Source of the DNA: Rhizomys pruinosus
Lineage: Eukaryota; Chordata; Mammalia; Rodentia; Spalacidae
Reading direction: 5' to 3'
Assembly (NCBI GenBank): GCA_009823505.1
Contig: VZQC01005680.1
Location: 6,191,889-6,255,888 of the forward strand
Length of the DNA: 64,000 nucleotides
Position numbers and translations under genes: made by a program. The notes below the pieces were generated by a model. That model did no database searches and was not told the DNA's origin. It worked only from the letters and a program-made list of their open reading frames with translations. Of the stretch, positions 23,172 through 33,590 are shown one piece after another; position 1 is the first letter of the stretch, and each line of letters starts with the position of its first letter.

Positions 23172-23734
23172 CTACTGTGCTTTTAAATTTAATTATAATG
23201 TATATCAATGTTGATTATTATTTCTATTTGAACACTGATTTTTATCCATGTGAAAATGGTGAAGTCAATAATAATATTTGTTAGTCATTTCAATCTCAGT
23301 GTTCTTGTGTTCTTTGATTATACTGCTTATTCCTGAAGTCTCTTTATTCTTTGTTTTCTTTGTGAAAAATAATTTAATAATCATAGGATTTCATCTTATT
23401 ACACAATTAAAATCCTTTTTCATGAAGATGTATTATGATTTATAAAATGATATTTATTAATCAAATAAAAACTTTTTTAAAAGGGTAAATCTATTCAAAA
23501 TTCCAAAATGACTGAACTCTAATTATTAAAGTCTCAGTTCAGAAAGTTTTTCTTATACTATGCTTATAGAAAGCTAGTTTACCATGTAGATCCAAACATA
23601 TCAATAATGATATATTTAAGATGCTAATGTTCATAGTTTTGTTTGGGTGAACTTTGAGTAAGTAAAATTGTTTTAAATATTGGTCATTTTTACATGTGTT
23701 TTTGTGGGGGTTTTGTTATTGTTTTTTGTTTTTG

Positions 23735-23887
23735 TTTTTGTTTTTTTGGTCTTTTTGAAACAGGGACTCCCTTTAGACTCAGATGGTCTGGAGCTCCCTA
23801 TGTAAGGCTGGCCTTGAACTCACAGAGCTCTGCCTGCCTCTGCCTCCCAAGTGCTGGGGTTAAAGGCGTGTGCCACCACACCTGGCA
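23735..23887 (-). mobile_element. B1 SINE
   Basis: GGTCTTTTTGAAACAGGGAC to GCGTGTGCCACCACACCTGG, an antisense B1 with moderate divergence. Confidence 0.92.
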
Positions 23888-24263
23888 TGGTTGTTTTTTA
23901 AGCATTTGTTTGAATATGAAGTTATTTCAAAAATTGCCTTTCACCACATGTGTTTGAAGTTCATTTATAAGAAAAAGCAAAACTTATTCTCTGCTAGAAA
24001 CAGTAAATAAAACTTTTTAATATGTGATTATAAATTATTATTTTCCTATTTTATTTTTATTTTAAAGGAACTTAATTCCATAGCTAGGTAATAACTTTCT
24101 TTTATGTTTGGTAAATATCTCCATTTGAAGTTTCTTTTTAGATTATTAAGATTTTTCTCTTATAATTTTACTTGTAATATGCACAAGCATACAATTGTAT
24201 TTATGTAGCAGTACTCTGGAATATTGGCCACATTAGAATCCAGTTGGAATTTTACCAATGAGA

Positions 24264-24375
24264 TTTTCATGTTGACAGTATTTTTGAATAATTACTAAAA
24301 TAAAAATGGCTTCCTGTTTTCATGTTGACAGTGTTATAAATTTGAATAATTACTAAAATAAAAGGGCTTCCTGTT
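24264..24375. repeat. Tandem duplication of about 55 bp
   Basis: TTTTCATGTTGACAGT, TTTGAATAATTACTAAAATA and GGCTTCCTG occur in order at 24264 and again at 24317. The second copy has a few extra bases. Confidence 0.9.
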
Positions 24376-24689
24376 CCTGATAATCTTTTTAAAGATATGA
24401 GTAGTTATCTTATGAGGAGAAATATCAAATGTGACACTATTCAATTTCAATGACTACTGACTCTAAGATTGTAGCAAATATTTATTTTAACCTTAATCAC
24501 AGTAGCCAAATGAATACACTGTTGACCACCTCTAGTACTTATAAACTACTTACAAAATAGCATTGGGGTTTATTAAATTTGTAGAAAGTGAATTGGGGTA
24601 AATGTTGCATTATCTCATCATTTTGCATTTTAGAGAGCTAAACCTAAAAGTTTTAAAATCTGTATGTCTGTATTAAAAGCAGTGCAGAG

Positions 24690-24935
24690 GGCTGGAGGAA
24701 TGGCCTAGCGGCTGAGAGCACCGACTGCTCTTGCGGAGGACCCAAGTTCGATCCCCGGCACCCACATGGCGGCCGAGAACCGTCTAAAACTCCAATTCCA
24801 GGAGAACTCCGGTTCCAGGGGAGTCCGACACCCTCTTCTGATCTCCGCGGCATTGCACGACACGGGTGCACAGACTTGCATGCAGACAGTACATTCATAC
24901 ACATACAGAAATAAATAAAATTAATAAAAAAAAAA
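24690..24935 (+). mobile_element. B2 SINE, young, with perfect target duplication
   Basis: GGCTGGAGGAATGGCCTAGC to an AATAAATAAAATTAAT tail. It has the subfamily duplication. The 16-bp direct repeats TAAAAGCAGTGCAGAG lie at 24674-24689 and 24936-24951. It ends about 100 bp before the next Cpne8 exon. Confidence 0.97.
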
Positions 24936-25048
24936 TAAAAGCAGTGCAGAGCAGAGGACTGGCAGCATGCAGTCTGTACAAGGGAGGAGGGTAACATGTA
25001 AAATGTCAGCACTGAATTCTGAAAGTAACTGAAAACTCTTTTTTACAG

Positions 25049-25153
25049 TTTTACAATTTGTCATAAAACAGAAGTTGTCAAAAACACTCTAAATCCTGTG
25101 TGGCAAGCATTCAAGATCTCAGTGAGAGCACTGTGCAATGGAGATTATGACAG
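25049..25153 (+). CDS. Cpne8: Copine-8 exon: central C2B domain
   Basis: A 105-nt exon. The acceptor CTCTTTTTTACAG is followed by 1 nt completing a split codon and 34 codons, starting [19 protein letters not shown] and ending RALCNGDYD, then [20 protein letters not shown] is the classic C2-domain motif after Ca2+ loop 1. KISVRALCN fits copine-8 rather than copine-5. The split codon at its 5' end needs an upstream exon ending in two bases of a Ser/Thr codon, which the phase-0 exon at 10563-10626 cannot supply. An exon is therefore missing between them. Reading into the intron gives AGG-TGA, an immediate stop. A minisatellite carrying copies of this donor begins at the boundary. Confidence 0.96.
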
Positions 25154-25545
25154 GTGAGAGGCATGGGGACTGAGGATGTGGATGACCACAGGTGAGGATG
25201 GGGATGACCACAGGTGAGCCAGATGGGAGCTGAGGATGTGAATGACCACAGGTGAGGATGGGGATGACCACAGGTGAGCCAGATGGGAGCTGAGGATGGG
25301 GATGACCACAGGTAAGCCAGATGGGAGCTGAGGATGGGGATGACCACAGGTGAGGATGGGGATGACCACAGGTGAGCCAGATGGGAGCTGAGGATGGGGA
25401 TGACCACAGGTAAGCCAGATGGGAGCTGAGGATGGGGATGACCACAGGTGAGGATGGGGATGACCACAGGTGAGACAGATGGGAGCTGAGGATGGGATGA
25501 CCAACAGGTGAGGATGGGGATTACCACAGGTGAGACAGATGGGAT
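25154..25545 (+). repeat. Minisatellite of 38/22-bp modules, each with a 5' splice-site match
   Basis: It starts at the Cpne8 donor. Units are built from GATGACCACAGGTGAG, CCAGATGGGAGCTGAG and GATGGG. Besides the true donor (GT at 25154), CAG|GTGAG or CAG|GTAAG occurs with GT at 25192, 25214, 25252, 25274, 25312, 25350, 25372, 25410, 25448, 25470, 25508 and 25530, with steps of 38 or 22 bp only. The exon end GATTATGACAG resembles the unit GATGACCACAG, so the array may derive from the splice junction itself. Minus-strand open frames of 108-138 codons here are repeat artefacts. Confidence 0.95.
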
Positions 25546-26051
25546 AGGTGAATTTCTTTAAAAAATTTCAAGCAACTTTGCTTTAATCCACATTGACTTG
25601 GGGAATAGAGATAACTTTGGCTAGTTAAACTTGGATTAAATTGACTGCTTTTTTCAAGAATGTACATGTGAAAAGTGCTGAAATTATGCTGGCTGTTAGT
25701 TTAAGTTTGAACTTAGCACTCAAAGTGGTTCCTGCATCCTCAGGCTTTCCTGTAGCCATGCTGCCAGAGTAGAGTGTATATCACTCAGAGATGGAGGGCT
25801 AGATGACTGTGGGTCTTGAAATAATGGGTCACTGGTTCATAACAGATCTGTTGATATGGAGCCATATCAGGTCATCCTGAAGATCTTTACACATGTCTGA
25901 AGGTTTTATAACATTGAAACTTTTCTCTTATGCTTGTTTCTTATAATTATATTAAAATTCTCTATGTAATCAAAACAAAAGTAATAAATAAAACATAAAC
26001 TTTCAATCTCTTATTTGGTCAGCAAAAATAGAAAGATTTTATCCTCTTTTG

Positions 26052-26155
26052 GGTCCTGCTAGTAGCCCAGGCTGGCCTTGAAGTGGTAATTGCTCTGACT
26101 CAGCCTCTCAAAAGCCTAGGTTATGCATGTGCACCATCACACGTTGCTCAGGGAT
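26052..26155 (-). mobile_element. Old B1/PB1-like fragment
   Basis: CTAGTAGCCCAGGCTGGCCT, CTCAGCCTCTC and GCATGTGCACCATCACA: a diverged antisense B1-type body. Confidence 0.6.
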
Positions 26156-26339
26156 GGTTTATTCTGTGAAGCAGTATCAGGCTGAGAACTATAAACAGTG
26201 TGTCCTTTTGTTTGCTTTGAAAGGTTTTGGAGCAATACAAATGGGAGGGAACAACAACAACAACATAAGGACTGGGTCATAGAAGGGATTGATAAAGTTA
26301 AGTGTTGCCCAAAGCAATAAATCTCTATAGAGAAAAACT

Positions 26340-26475
26340 TTTAAAAGACTGACTTAGAGAAAGATACAGGACCTATATGGCAGAATGCATGAACTGGGGT
26401 GGGGTGGGGGGAAGGGAAAGATGTCTAAATTAAACTGAAAATGATATATGAAATACACAAAACATTAATAAAAGT
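26340..26475 (+). mobile_element. L1 3' end fragment
   Basis: TTAGAGAAAGATACAGGACC, ATGGCAGAATGCATGAACTG and AAAACATTAATAAAAG parallel the 3' end of the L1 at 15350-15513. It is a severely 5'-truncated insertion. Confidence 0.85.
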
Positions 26476-27010
26476 ATTATATTTTTTAAAAAGAAAGGTA
26501 AGGTGTCATTTGAAGATGAGTAACTTTATTTAGCTGTGTCCTTCTTTCTCAAAGAAGAAATGGTTATATTTTCTGATTAGCAGCATCAGCCCCAGCTTGT
26601 TACCTTGCAGAAATTCAGACTCCCAGGCCCCACCCAGACCTCTTAAACCAGAAACTCTGGGAAAACAGTCCAGCAAACCGCATCTAGATGAGTTCTGCAT
26701 ATGACTCTATTCCATATGAGTTTGTGTGCTCCAAGACAGTAGCTGCGTGAGGGAGGATTGGGTGCACATCTTCATCAGAAGGCTCATTGCTCATTGATGT
26801 TCTTCACACAGTTAAGAATGAATAGAGTCTTGAAACTGATTCTAAGATGTGAATTGAGTTATAGAAATAAAATGAGCTAAATCAACTTCAAATGACTTTG
26901 TGAAACTAGCAAATCTAAGAAAATATGACTGAAATTTATCTTTTCTATTCTGATCATATTATTTTGGTTCTATTAAGTCAGTTTAATGTGTTTCTCTTTC
27001 TCATGGGCAG

Positions 27011-27052
27011 AACAATCAAAGTGGAAGTATATGACTGGGATAGAGATGGAAG
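27011..27052 (+). CDS. Cpne8: Copine-8 exon: C2B Ca2+-binding loop 3 (42 nt)
   Basis: A very short exon. The acceptor TTTCTCATGGGCAG is followed by A, completing the Arg codon (AG|A), then TIKVEVYDWDRDG and AG of a split Ser codon. The donor is GGAAG|GTGAGA. DWDRDG is the Asp-rich third Ca2+-binding loop of C2B; the Asp side chains coordinate Ca2+ at the membrane surface. All Asp residues are intact. The phase (1 nt in, 2 nt out) fits the exons on both sides exactly. A 42-nt exon is easily missed by gene predictors. Confidence 0.96.
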
Positions 27053-27167
27053 GTGAGACTTCTTTTGTTCTTGCTCTGGAATATGTACTTCAAGAAGAAG
27101 GTACACTAAAATGCCTGCAACTGCTTTCAGGTTTCACATTATCGTTCCTAAAAGTGTTACTGTTAGG

Positions 27168-27326
27168 CCAGGCGTGGTGGCGCACGCCTTTAATCCTAGC
27201 ACTTGGGAGGCAGAGGCATGCGGATCTCTGTGAGTTCGAGGCCAGCCTCGTCTACAGAGTGAGTTCCAGGACAGCCGGAGCTACAGGGAGACCCTGTCTC
27301 AAAAAGACCAAAAAAAAAAAAAAAAA
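27168..27326 (+). mobile_element. B1 SINE with target duplication
   Basis: CCAGGCGTGGTGGCGCACGC to GACCCTGTCTCAAAAAGACC plus an A-run. The 17-bp repeats AAAGTGTTACTGTTAGG lie at 27151-27167 and 27327-27343. It sits about 115 bp after the 42-nt exon. Confidence 0.97.
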
Positions 27327-27596
27327 AAAGTGTTACTGTTAGGTTTATATCTGATATTAGTACTGTATTTTCTTCAGCATTGAAATTGAAATCACGTTTT
27401 CCTTCATTTGTAATAAATTAATGACTATTTTTAGCTTGCCCCTAATGTTTTCTCAATGTATTCAGCTTACAGGTATTGATTTTTATAGCTGTAGTGACTC
27501 AAATTTCTTCACCCTACTAAGTTCTGTGAAGATTCCAATAAACTGTATATCCAATGCCATTCAAAGAAATGCACCTAAGCACCAGGGTACTGCCTA

Positions 27597-27691
27597 CACA
27601 CAAACACACACACACACGCACACACACACACGCATGCACACGCACACGCGCGTGCACACACACACACGCACCACGCACACACACACAAACA
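27597..27691. repeat. (CA)n/(CG) alternating repeat
   Basis: CA repeat with GCATGCACACGCACACGCGC in its middle. It is strictly alternating purine-pyrimidine over most of its length, so Z-DNA formation is possible. Cys/Val-rich frames across it are artefacts. Confidence 0.95.
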
Positions 27692-27757
27692 CTCATGTAC
27701 ACAGTAACTAAATAAATGAAAAAAATGTTTTAAATTTAAAACTACTATGTTTTTATA

Positions 27758-27845
27758 GCGGTGGCATCGGAACCCAGGAACCTTCCACATGATACAAGAA
27801 CTGTACCACTGAGCAACCTCCCCAGCAGCTATTTGCTTTTGAGAG
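27758..27845 (-). mobile_element. ID-like SINE fragment
   Basis: GCATCGGAACCCAGGAACCT, ACCACTGAGCAACCTCCCCA: the complement of a tRNA-derived ID-like body. Confidence 0.55.
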
Positions 27846-28064
27846 ACCAGACTTGTAATCAAAGAAAATATTTTGATCCTTAAGACTGTAAAACTGAAAA
27901 GGATGAGATTAGAAGTAGAAAAGATCTATAAGGGGAAATTTGAATAGTCCTTGGAAATGACTTACATAACTAGCTTAGGAAAATGGATAATAATATTATA
28001 AGCAGTCTAATTCTTGCTTAGTGCTAGATAAAGTGTTTGTTCCTTAACTTAAAAATAGTTTCAG

Positions 28065-28272
28065 GGGCTGGAGACATGGCTCAGTGGTTAAAAGCACTGG
28101 CTGCTCTTGCAGAGGACCCAGGTCCAGTTCCCTGCACCCAGACGGTGGGTAGCCATTGTCCATAATGCCAGTTCTGGGGGACTGAACACCCTCTCCTGGC
28201 CTCCAAGGCATAGTATGACATGGGTGCACACATGCAGACAAAACGCTCATTCATATAAAATTTAAAAATAAG
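28065..28272 (+). mobile_element. B2/B3 SINE, older subfamily
   Basis: GGGGCTGGAGACATGGCTCA, CTCTTGCAGAGGACCCAGGT and an A-rich end. It lacks the internal duplication of the young subfamily. Confidence 0.9.
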
Positions 28273-29132
28273 ATTAAAAATATAATAGTATCTTAAAGAA
28301 AATATTAGTATGTCAATATAAAATAATAATGCATAAATCCCCATAACATATGCCCTGAACAGCTGTATAAATGCTAACAAAATAATTTGTGATTGAATTA
28401 TTAAAGGTTAAATTAATTAATTCTTGATATCCCTCTCAATTAAGTAAGAAAATTTGAAAAGCATGTTACTTTCCAATAGAAAATAATATAGATAATACAA
28501 TATAGGCATAAGTTTTATAACTTAATGATAATCAGCACATAGGTTGCTATGTGGGTTGATACCTAGCCCATGTCATAGTGGCATGGTTAGGACATTTTTC
28601 ACAAATATTTTTATTTGACTTAATTTCTCAATTATTAAGAGAGGATTTCCGGTTCATTATGTTTGTTTTCTGCAATCTTTAATGTCTAAAATTCTGTGCC
28701 TTTATCTTTTTAAACTTCAAATGTAGAGCCAGAAATTTTGATGTTTCTTCTATAAAAAATGATTGTTAGTGGATGATGTTTTGTTTAAAAAAACTTATAC
28801 TAGCATTGTTCAGGGAAATATAATGCAAGTTTCAGGCATAATTTGAAATTTTGCATTGACACCATCAGGAAGTAAAAATAAGCCAATGAAAGCAATGTAA
28901 TAATTGTTTAATCTTAGATACACAAAATGTTGCCTTTTACTATAGAGTTAATATAACAATTATTAAAGTTGGCATATGCGTTTTTTAAATCTAGCCTGTC
29001 CGTTTTGATTGTGGCACAACTCAGTTCCCACTCACTGCTTTTCAGGAGATCTGTAGCAACACTTGGCTGGTGGTTACTGCATGGTACCTCATTTTCCTTG
29101 TAATCAAGTCTGTATAATATGAATTGTGAGAA

Positions 29133-29392
29133 ATATTATACCACCTGGGTGGGGTGGTTATACCTGTAATCCCAGCTACTCAGGAGGCTGAGGCAGGAAG
29201 ATACCTAGTTTGAGTGAGGCCTGTCAGGCCAGCCTCAGGAAGTTAATGAGACCCTGTCTCAAAATAAAAATAAGTATAAATTAAAGGCTTGGGGAATAGA
29301 TCAAAAATAGAGCATTTGCATAGTGCTAAGGCATCGAGACCAATCTCCAGTACAGATATAGACAAACACCCAAAGAAACTTTGGAACTCTTC
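29133..29392 (+). mobile_element. B4-like composite SINE (B1-like then ID-like)
   Basis: TGTAATCCCAGCTACTCAGG and GACCCTGTCTCAAAATAAAA (B1-like), then GGGGAATAGATC, AGTGCTAAGGC and CCAATCTCCAGTACAG (ID-like). This order fits a B4-type fusion; both parts are diverged. Confidence 0.55.
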
Positions 29393-30667
29393 ATTCGGTA
29401 ATGGGAGGTTACAGGCCAAGTGTCTATATAATTTTGCACACAAATTTAACGATCAAAGAGTATTAAAGATAATCTACAAGTAATATTCCAATTAAAAATA
29501 GAAGTGGAAAATGCTTGGTGAGGTGCCTGCTTACAGTCACGTGTTTTACTGTCTAGGGTACTTCAGATGATTGTCATCAACGATGTCCCGAGACTTCAGG
29601 TAGAGATATAGCCATGGCAGAGTTCGGAAGGTGTTTTCAAACTTAAATCATTAAACTGGAAATGAATATGTTGTGGGTCTATGAAGTGTATGAAAAAATA
29701 CTGTAATGCCATTGAGAAAATAACCGATTAACAATAAATTAGGTGCTTTGAAGGAATCTAGAATAGAAGTAGCTACCTGACCTTTTTATTTAAACGCAGT
29801 GCTCATGGCAGAGTGCGCCTTGATACTGCTTGACCTTGGTCTGTGCCATCAGTTCAAATGTACTCGGTTTTCCACAACTTAAACCACTTCAGTACTTCTC
29901 ATAGTGCCACAAATACCCTATCTTTAAAGGACGTAGAAGAACATTTAAACCTCATTTTAAAAACTGAAAGGTAAAATGCTATAAGAAATAGATTTGTCTG
30001 TGTTATAAAGCAATCAGTAAAAAATCCTTGAAAAGCTGCAATTTGCTAGAAGTTGCTTCAGCTGAATTTAGCTTGATTTAAAATTGGGGCACGTTAATGG
30101 AACAGCTCTGCATTAAATCCACGTGGCTGTAATGTGCCACTGATTGTAATAGGCCATGGAGAAGACAGCCCCTACCAGAATGGGGTGGTTTGATGCCCAG
30201 GCTGAGCCAGCGAGCTGCCAATAATCACATCCCAGCTTCCTGTGCTGAATAGCAAGTGTGGAAGTGTCTTTGTGACTACTGTGCATTCCATCAAATGTTC
30301 TCATTTCAAATAGTATTTATTATAACTAAGCGCAAATTCATGTATCGGAAATGCTGATTCTCTGGTTTGTTCCTTTGAAGTTGGTGTTCGCAAGCCTGTG
30401 GATGTTTTTGTTCTAGAATTCTGTCATCACACTGAAGGATTCTGACTTAGTGCTTAAGAGTTCACTTGTGAGCTGTTTGAGAGGCTAGACTTCATTTAGG
30501 ACAATCACAATTACAACCTTTTTGTATTTTGCTCATTTATTTCCAATTTCCTCACTCACTGGCTCCAATCTTCCCCTAACATTAGCCCATTATTTGCCTG
30601 CAGTTAATCCTAAATCCCTATGCGTTCAGGCCACAGCTTCAACTCTTCCTTGTTTCATTATCCATTA

Positions 30668-30748
30668 CTTTTTTTTTTGTCTTTTTGAGATAGGGTCTCC
30701 CTGTAGACCAGGCTGGCCTTGAACTCACAAAGATCCGCCTGCCTCATA
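30668..30748 (-). mobile_element. Internally deleted B1 SINE
   Basis: T-run, GTCTTTTTGAGATAGGGTCT, then directly TGTAGACCAGGCTGGCCTTG to CCTGCCTC. The middle and head parts are absent. CCATTACTTTTT-like duplications flank it. Confidence 0.85.
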
Positions 30749-32379
30749 CCCATTACTTTTTAAATAAAGAAAATATTTGGAATTTCATAATCTGAATATT
30801 ATTAAAATGTATCTATTTTTGTTCTCTTGACTTACTGAATTTTTTTAAAATGTAGCTTCTGACTTTCTGTCCCCGTCCTTTGAATTGGTAATTTTCACTC
30901 TCAAAAGGCCTGTTTCAATTGGTGTATGCATTATATACTTAATGGTAATCACTTAACTCTTTAACATCTCAATTATGTAAATGAGCCAAGAGAAATTCTG
31001 TTAATTTTGGAATAAGTTAATAATTGAGTATACAGTTGGCCTGCTGTGACAACTGAAAACTTTAATCTTTACGTGATAATATTTTATGATATGATTTATT
31101 AATATGATAATATTTTAGTTATATTTAGTTATATAAAGTATATTTAATTTATTTTTGAGTCTTACCTACCTTGATTGGTTTAGGGCTCTTTAAACTTTCA
31201 ATATAATTTTTCATAAAATTATATTAAGCATTTCACAAAAGTGCTCTCCTAACATATGTCAGGAAAGTTGTCAGACGTTTTCAGCTGTGCAGTGACATGG
31301 TCTTTCCTACCTTGCCATTAAATCTTCCTTAGCAGTCTTTGGGACCTGGAAAGCACTGGTTTTCTGTTCGGACCCAATTCAAGTGCCGTCAATTGTAGGA
31401 AAGCTTTCCTTGAGCACCTGAATTCATTTCATCCTCTTTGTTTATTAGCATGCTTAACATATTATGACATACGAAATTATGTCTGCTGTGTCTTTCATTG
31501 GGAACTCACTGCACCTCAGGACTTTGGTTTTTAACCTGGTGTCTCACGAAGGCCAGGACGCCCTTCATGGGCTCCCTCCTTGCTGTTGTCTCGCTTCCTG
31601 GGAGGCAGCTTTTAAATGGCTGTTATCTTCCCGGTGAATACTCAGTCCTCACCAATGTTTTCCTTCATCTCCTCATTCTCCATTCTAACTTGAAATTATA
31701 AAGTTATCTCAAATAACTTTAGTTTCATTCCTCTAGTGCAACCTCAGTCTCTTTCATTACCACTTGCAGAAGTCTTGATTTTATATTCATAAACCGTGAT
31801 CTTCTTACTAGACAGAATATTTTTTTATTTCCTGTCCAGATACTGATAATGTTCATCAAATTGAAATCAACAACTACACTTATACTTCCAGTTTTAAGTT
31901 TTATCTCCAGTTAGAGTTTCGTCAGTCAGAAATGGAATATGAATTAATTTTAATTCTAGTATAACATAGTATGAGACTCCCAGGGTCGTAGAAAAGGCTT
32001 TTCAAATTACTACTCCCCTTTATAGAGAAGAGATTGGGTGAACTTCATTTGTCCAACACTGATCAGCTTATTTTCACCACTGCCTCAAGTTTTACTCCAT
32101 TGTGAGGTTTCCAAAAGTGGTATTTAAAATATTAATAATTTATTCGCTGCCAAAGTAGATGTGAACTGAGCAGTGGGAACAGGGTCCTGGAAGCCATTTT
32201 CTTCACCAGGGTCAACCTCTTAATGGCTGGATAGTGTGGTGACCTAGAATGTCTAGGTAAATGTTCTCAGCGCTGAGCCAGTAAGAAAAAAATGCAAGGA
32301 AATCAGGAAGTGACTAATGAATTGGTGGGGGGCAAAAACTTCCACATTTTTATATTGATTGGCTCTGATTTCTATTTTT

Positions 32380-32618
32380 TTTTAATTTTTTTATTCATTT
32401 ATGTGTATGAATGTACTATCTGCATGTAGGTTTGTGCACCCGTGTCGTGCAATGCTGCAGAGGTCAGAAGAGGGTGTCAGATTCCCCTGGAACTGGAGTT
32501 CTCCTGGAATTGGAGTTACAGACGGTTCTCAGCCGCCATGTGGGTGCTAGGGATCGAACCCAGGTCCTCTGCAAGAGCAGTCGGTGCTCTTAACCACTAG
32601 GCCATCTCTCCAGCCCCC
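32380..32618 (-). mobile_element. B2 SINE, young subfamily, with target duplication
   Basis: Complement of a full B2 with the subfamily duplication. The 15-bp repeats CTGATTTCTATTTTT lie at 32365-32379 and 32619-32633. Confidence 0.96.
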
Positions 32619-33324
32619 CTGATTTCTATTTTTAATGCAAACTTCGGCATTACTTTAATCACTAGCTTACACATTTGACTATAATCGTCATATTGACGCT
32701 CCACATCTTTCCCATCTGCTGTGAAAAGACTAATTTTCCAAAAGCCAATCCTGTAGTTATTTATAGTTTACATGAAGTGCGAAGGTATAATATAAACAAC
32801 TATGACAAGATTGTAAACAATTGTTACTGGAATAAACTCACTTTGCAACAGCACCATTAATATAAGGAAATACTGGCAAGTTTTTTTTTTTTTAAATAGG
32901 CAGATATTGAAAGAAAATATTCTTTTATAGTATAGCAGTAGAAAATAATTTGCAATACAGCCTCAGGAAGCAGAAGAAAGCCTGCCTCACAGAAATAAAA
33001 TAAAAGGAGCTTAGAGACCATTGATTGATGTTATCCCTTAGCATACTTTGGAATAATAGCACCCCACACCAGAACCGTCAACTCCTATTGAGCAAAACAC
33101 TGAGTCTGAAAGTGAAGTAGGTTCAAGTTTCTCATTCTAGCTCCATGCATTTACTTGTAAATTTCATGTTTTCATCTTTCTTTACCACTAAGTAGAGCTC
33201 CATTGTGTAACACATTTTCATTATCCACTTGTCAGTTGAGGGACATTGAGTTGCTTCCATCTCTTAGTTATTGTGAAAAGAATAGCAACAAACACAGATA
33301 TATAAGTATATAAATTTATCATGT

Positions 33325-33371
33325 AGATAGATAGATAGATAGATAGATACACACACACACACACACACACA
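33325..33371. repeat. (GATA)n(CA)n microsatellite
   Basis: About six GATA units followed by about twelve CA units inside the antisense L1 part. Confidence 0.95.
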
Positions 33372-33441
33372 GAGGATGAGTTTTACGGGTATATGGCAAG
33401 GAGTGGTATGACTGGGTCAAAAGTAGGTTCAATTTTAGATT

Positions 33442-33590
33442 TTTTTTTTTTTGGTCTTTTTTGAGACAGGGTCTCCCTCTAGCTCTGGTTGTCCTGGAAC
33501 TCACTATGTAGACCAGACCGGCCTTGAACTCACAGAGATCTGCCTGCCTCTGCCTCCAAGTGCTAGGTGTGCACCACCACGCCTGGCCAG
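33442..33590 (-). mobile_element. B1 SINE
   Basis: TTTTTGGTCTTTTTTGAGAC to GGTGTGCACCACCACGCCTG, nested in the inverted L1. About 10 bp is missing near GTGCTAGG. Confidence 0.93.

Larger units (their letters stand above)
10627..25048 (+). other. Cpne8 intron(s) expected to contain one unseen exon
   Basis: Both ends are good splice sites, but the reading frame needs about 34 codons plus 2 nt between them (the C2B segment from DAVLMQF to NEDG). I read the + strand for this peptide and found no match, and saw none on the minus strand. Unassigned stretches are 10627-10810, 10910-11200, 11890-12170, 14376-14735, 15514-16290, 17180-19254, 19544-21540, 22000-22624, 23186-23735 and 23890-24670. All are AT-rich with no coding signal. 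The base N at 21930 is the likely site of lost sequence. Confidence 0.75.
25546..27010 (+). other. Cpne8 intron, mostly unassigned sequence
   Basis: Apart from the minisatellite at its start, the stretches 25546-26050, 26156-26340 and 26476-27010 have no recognised repeat and no coding signal. The acceptor is TTTCTCTTTCTCATGGGCAG. Confidence 0.8.

Noticed and set aside
25111..25527. Minus-strand open frames of 108-138 codons
   Set aside because: Products of the 38/22-bp minisatellite, and antisense to a real Cpne8 exon.
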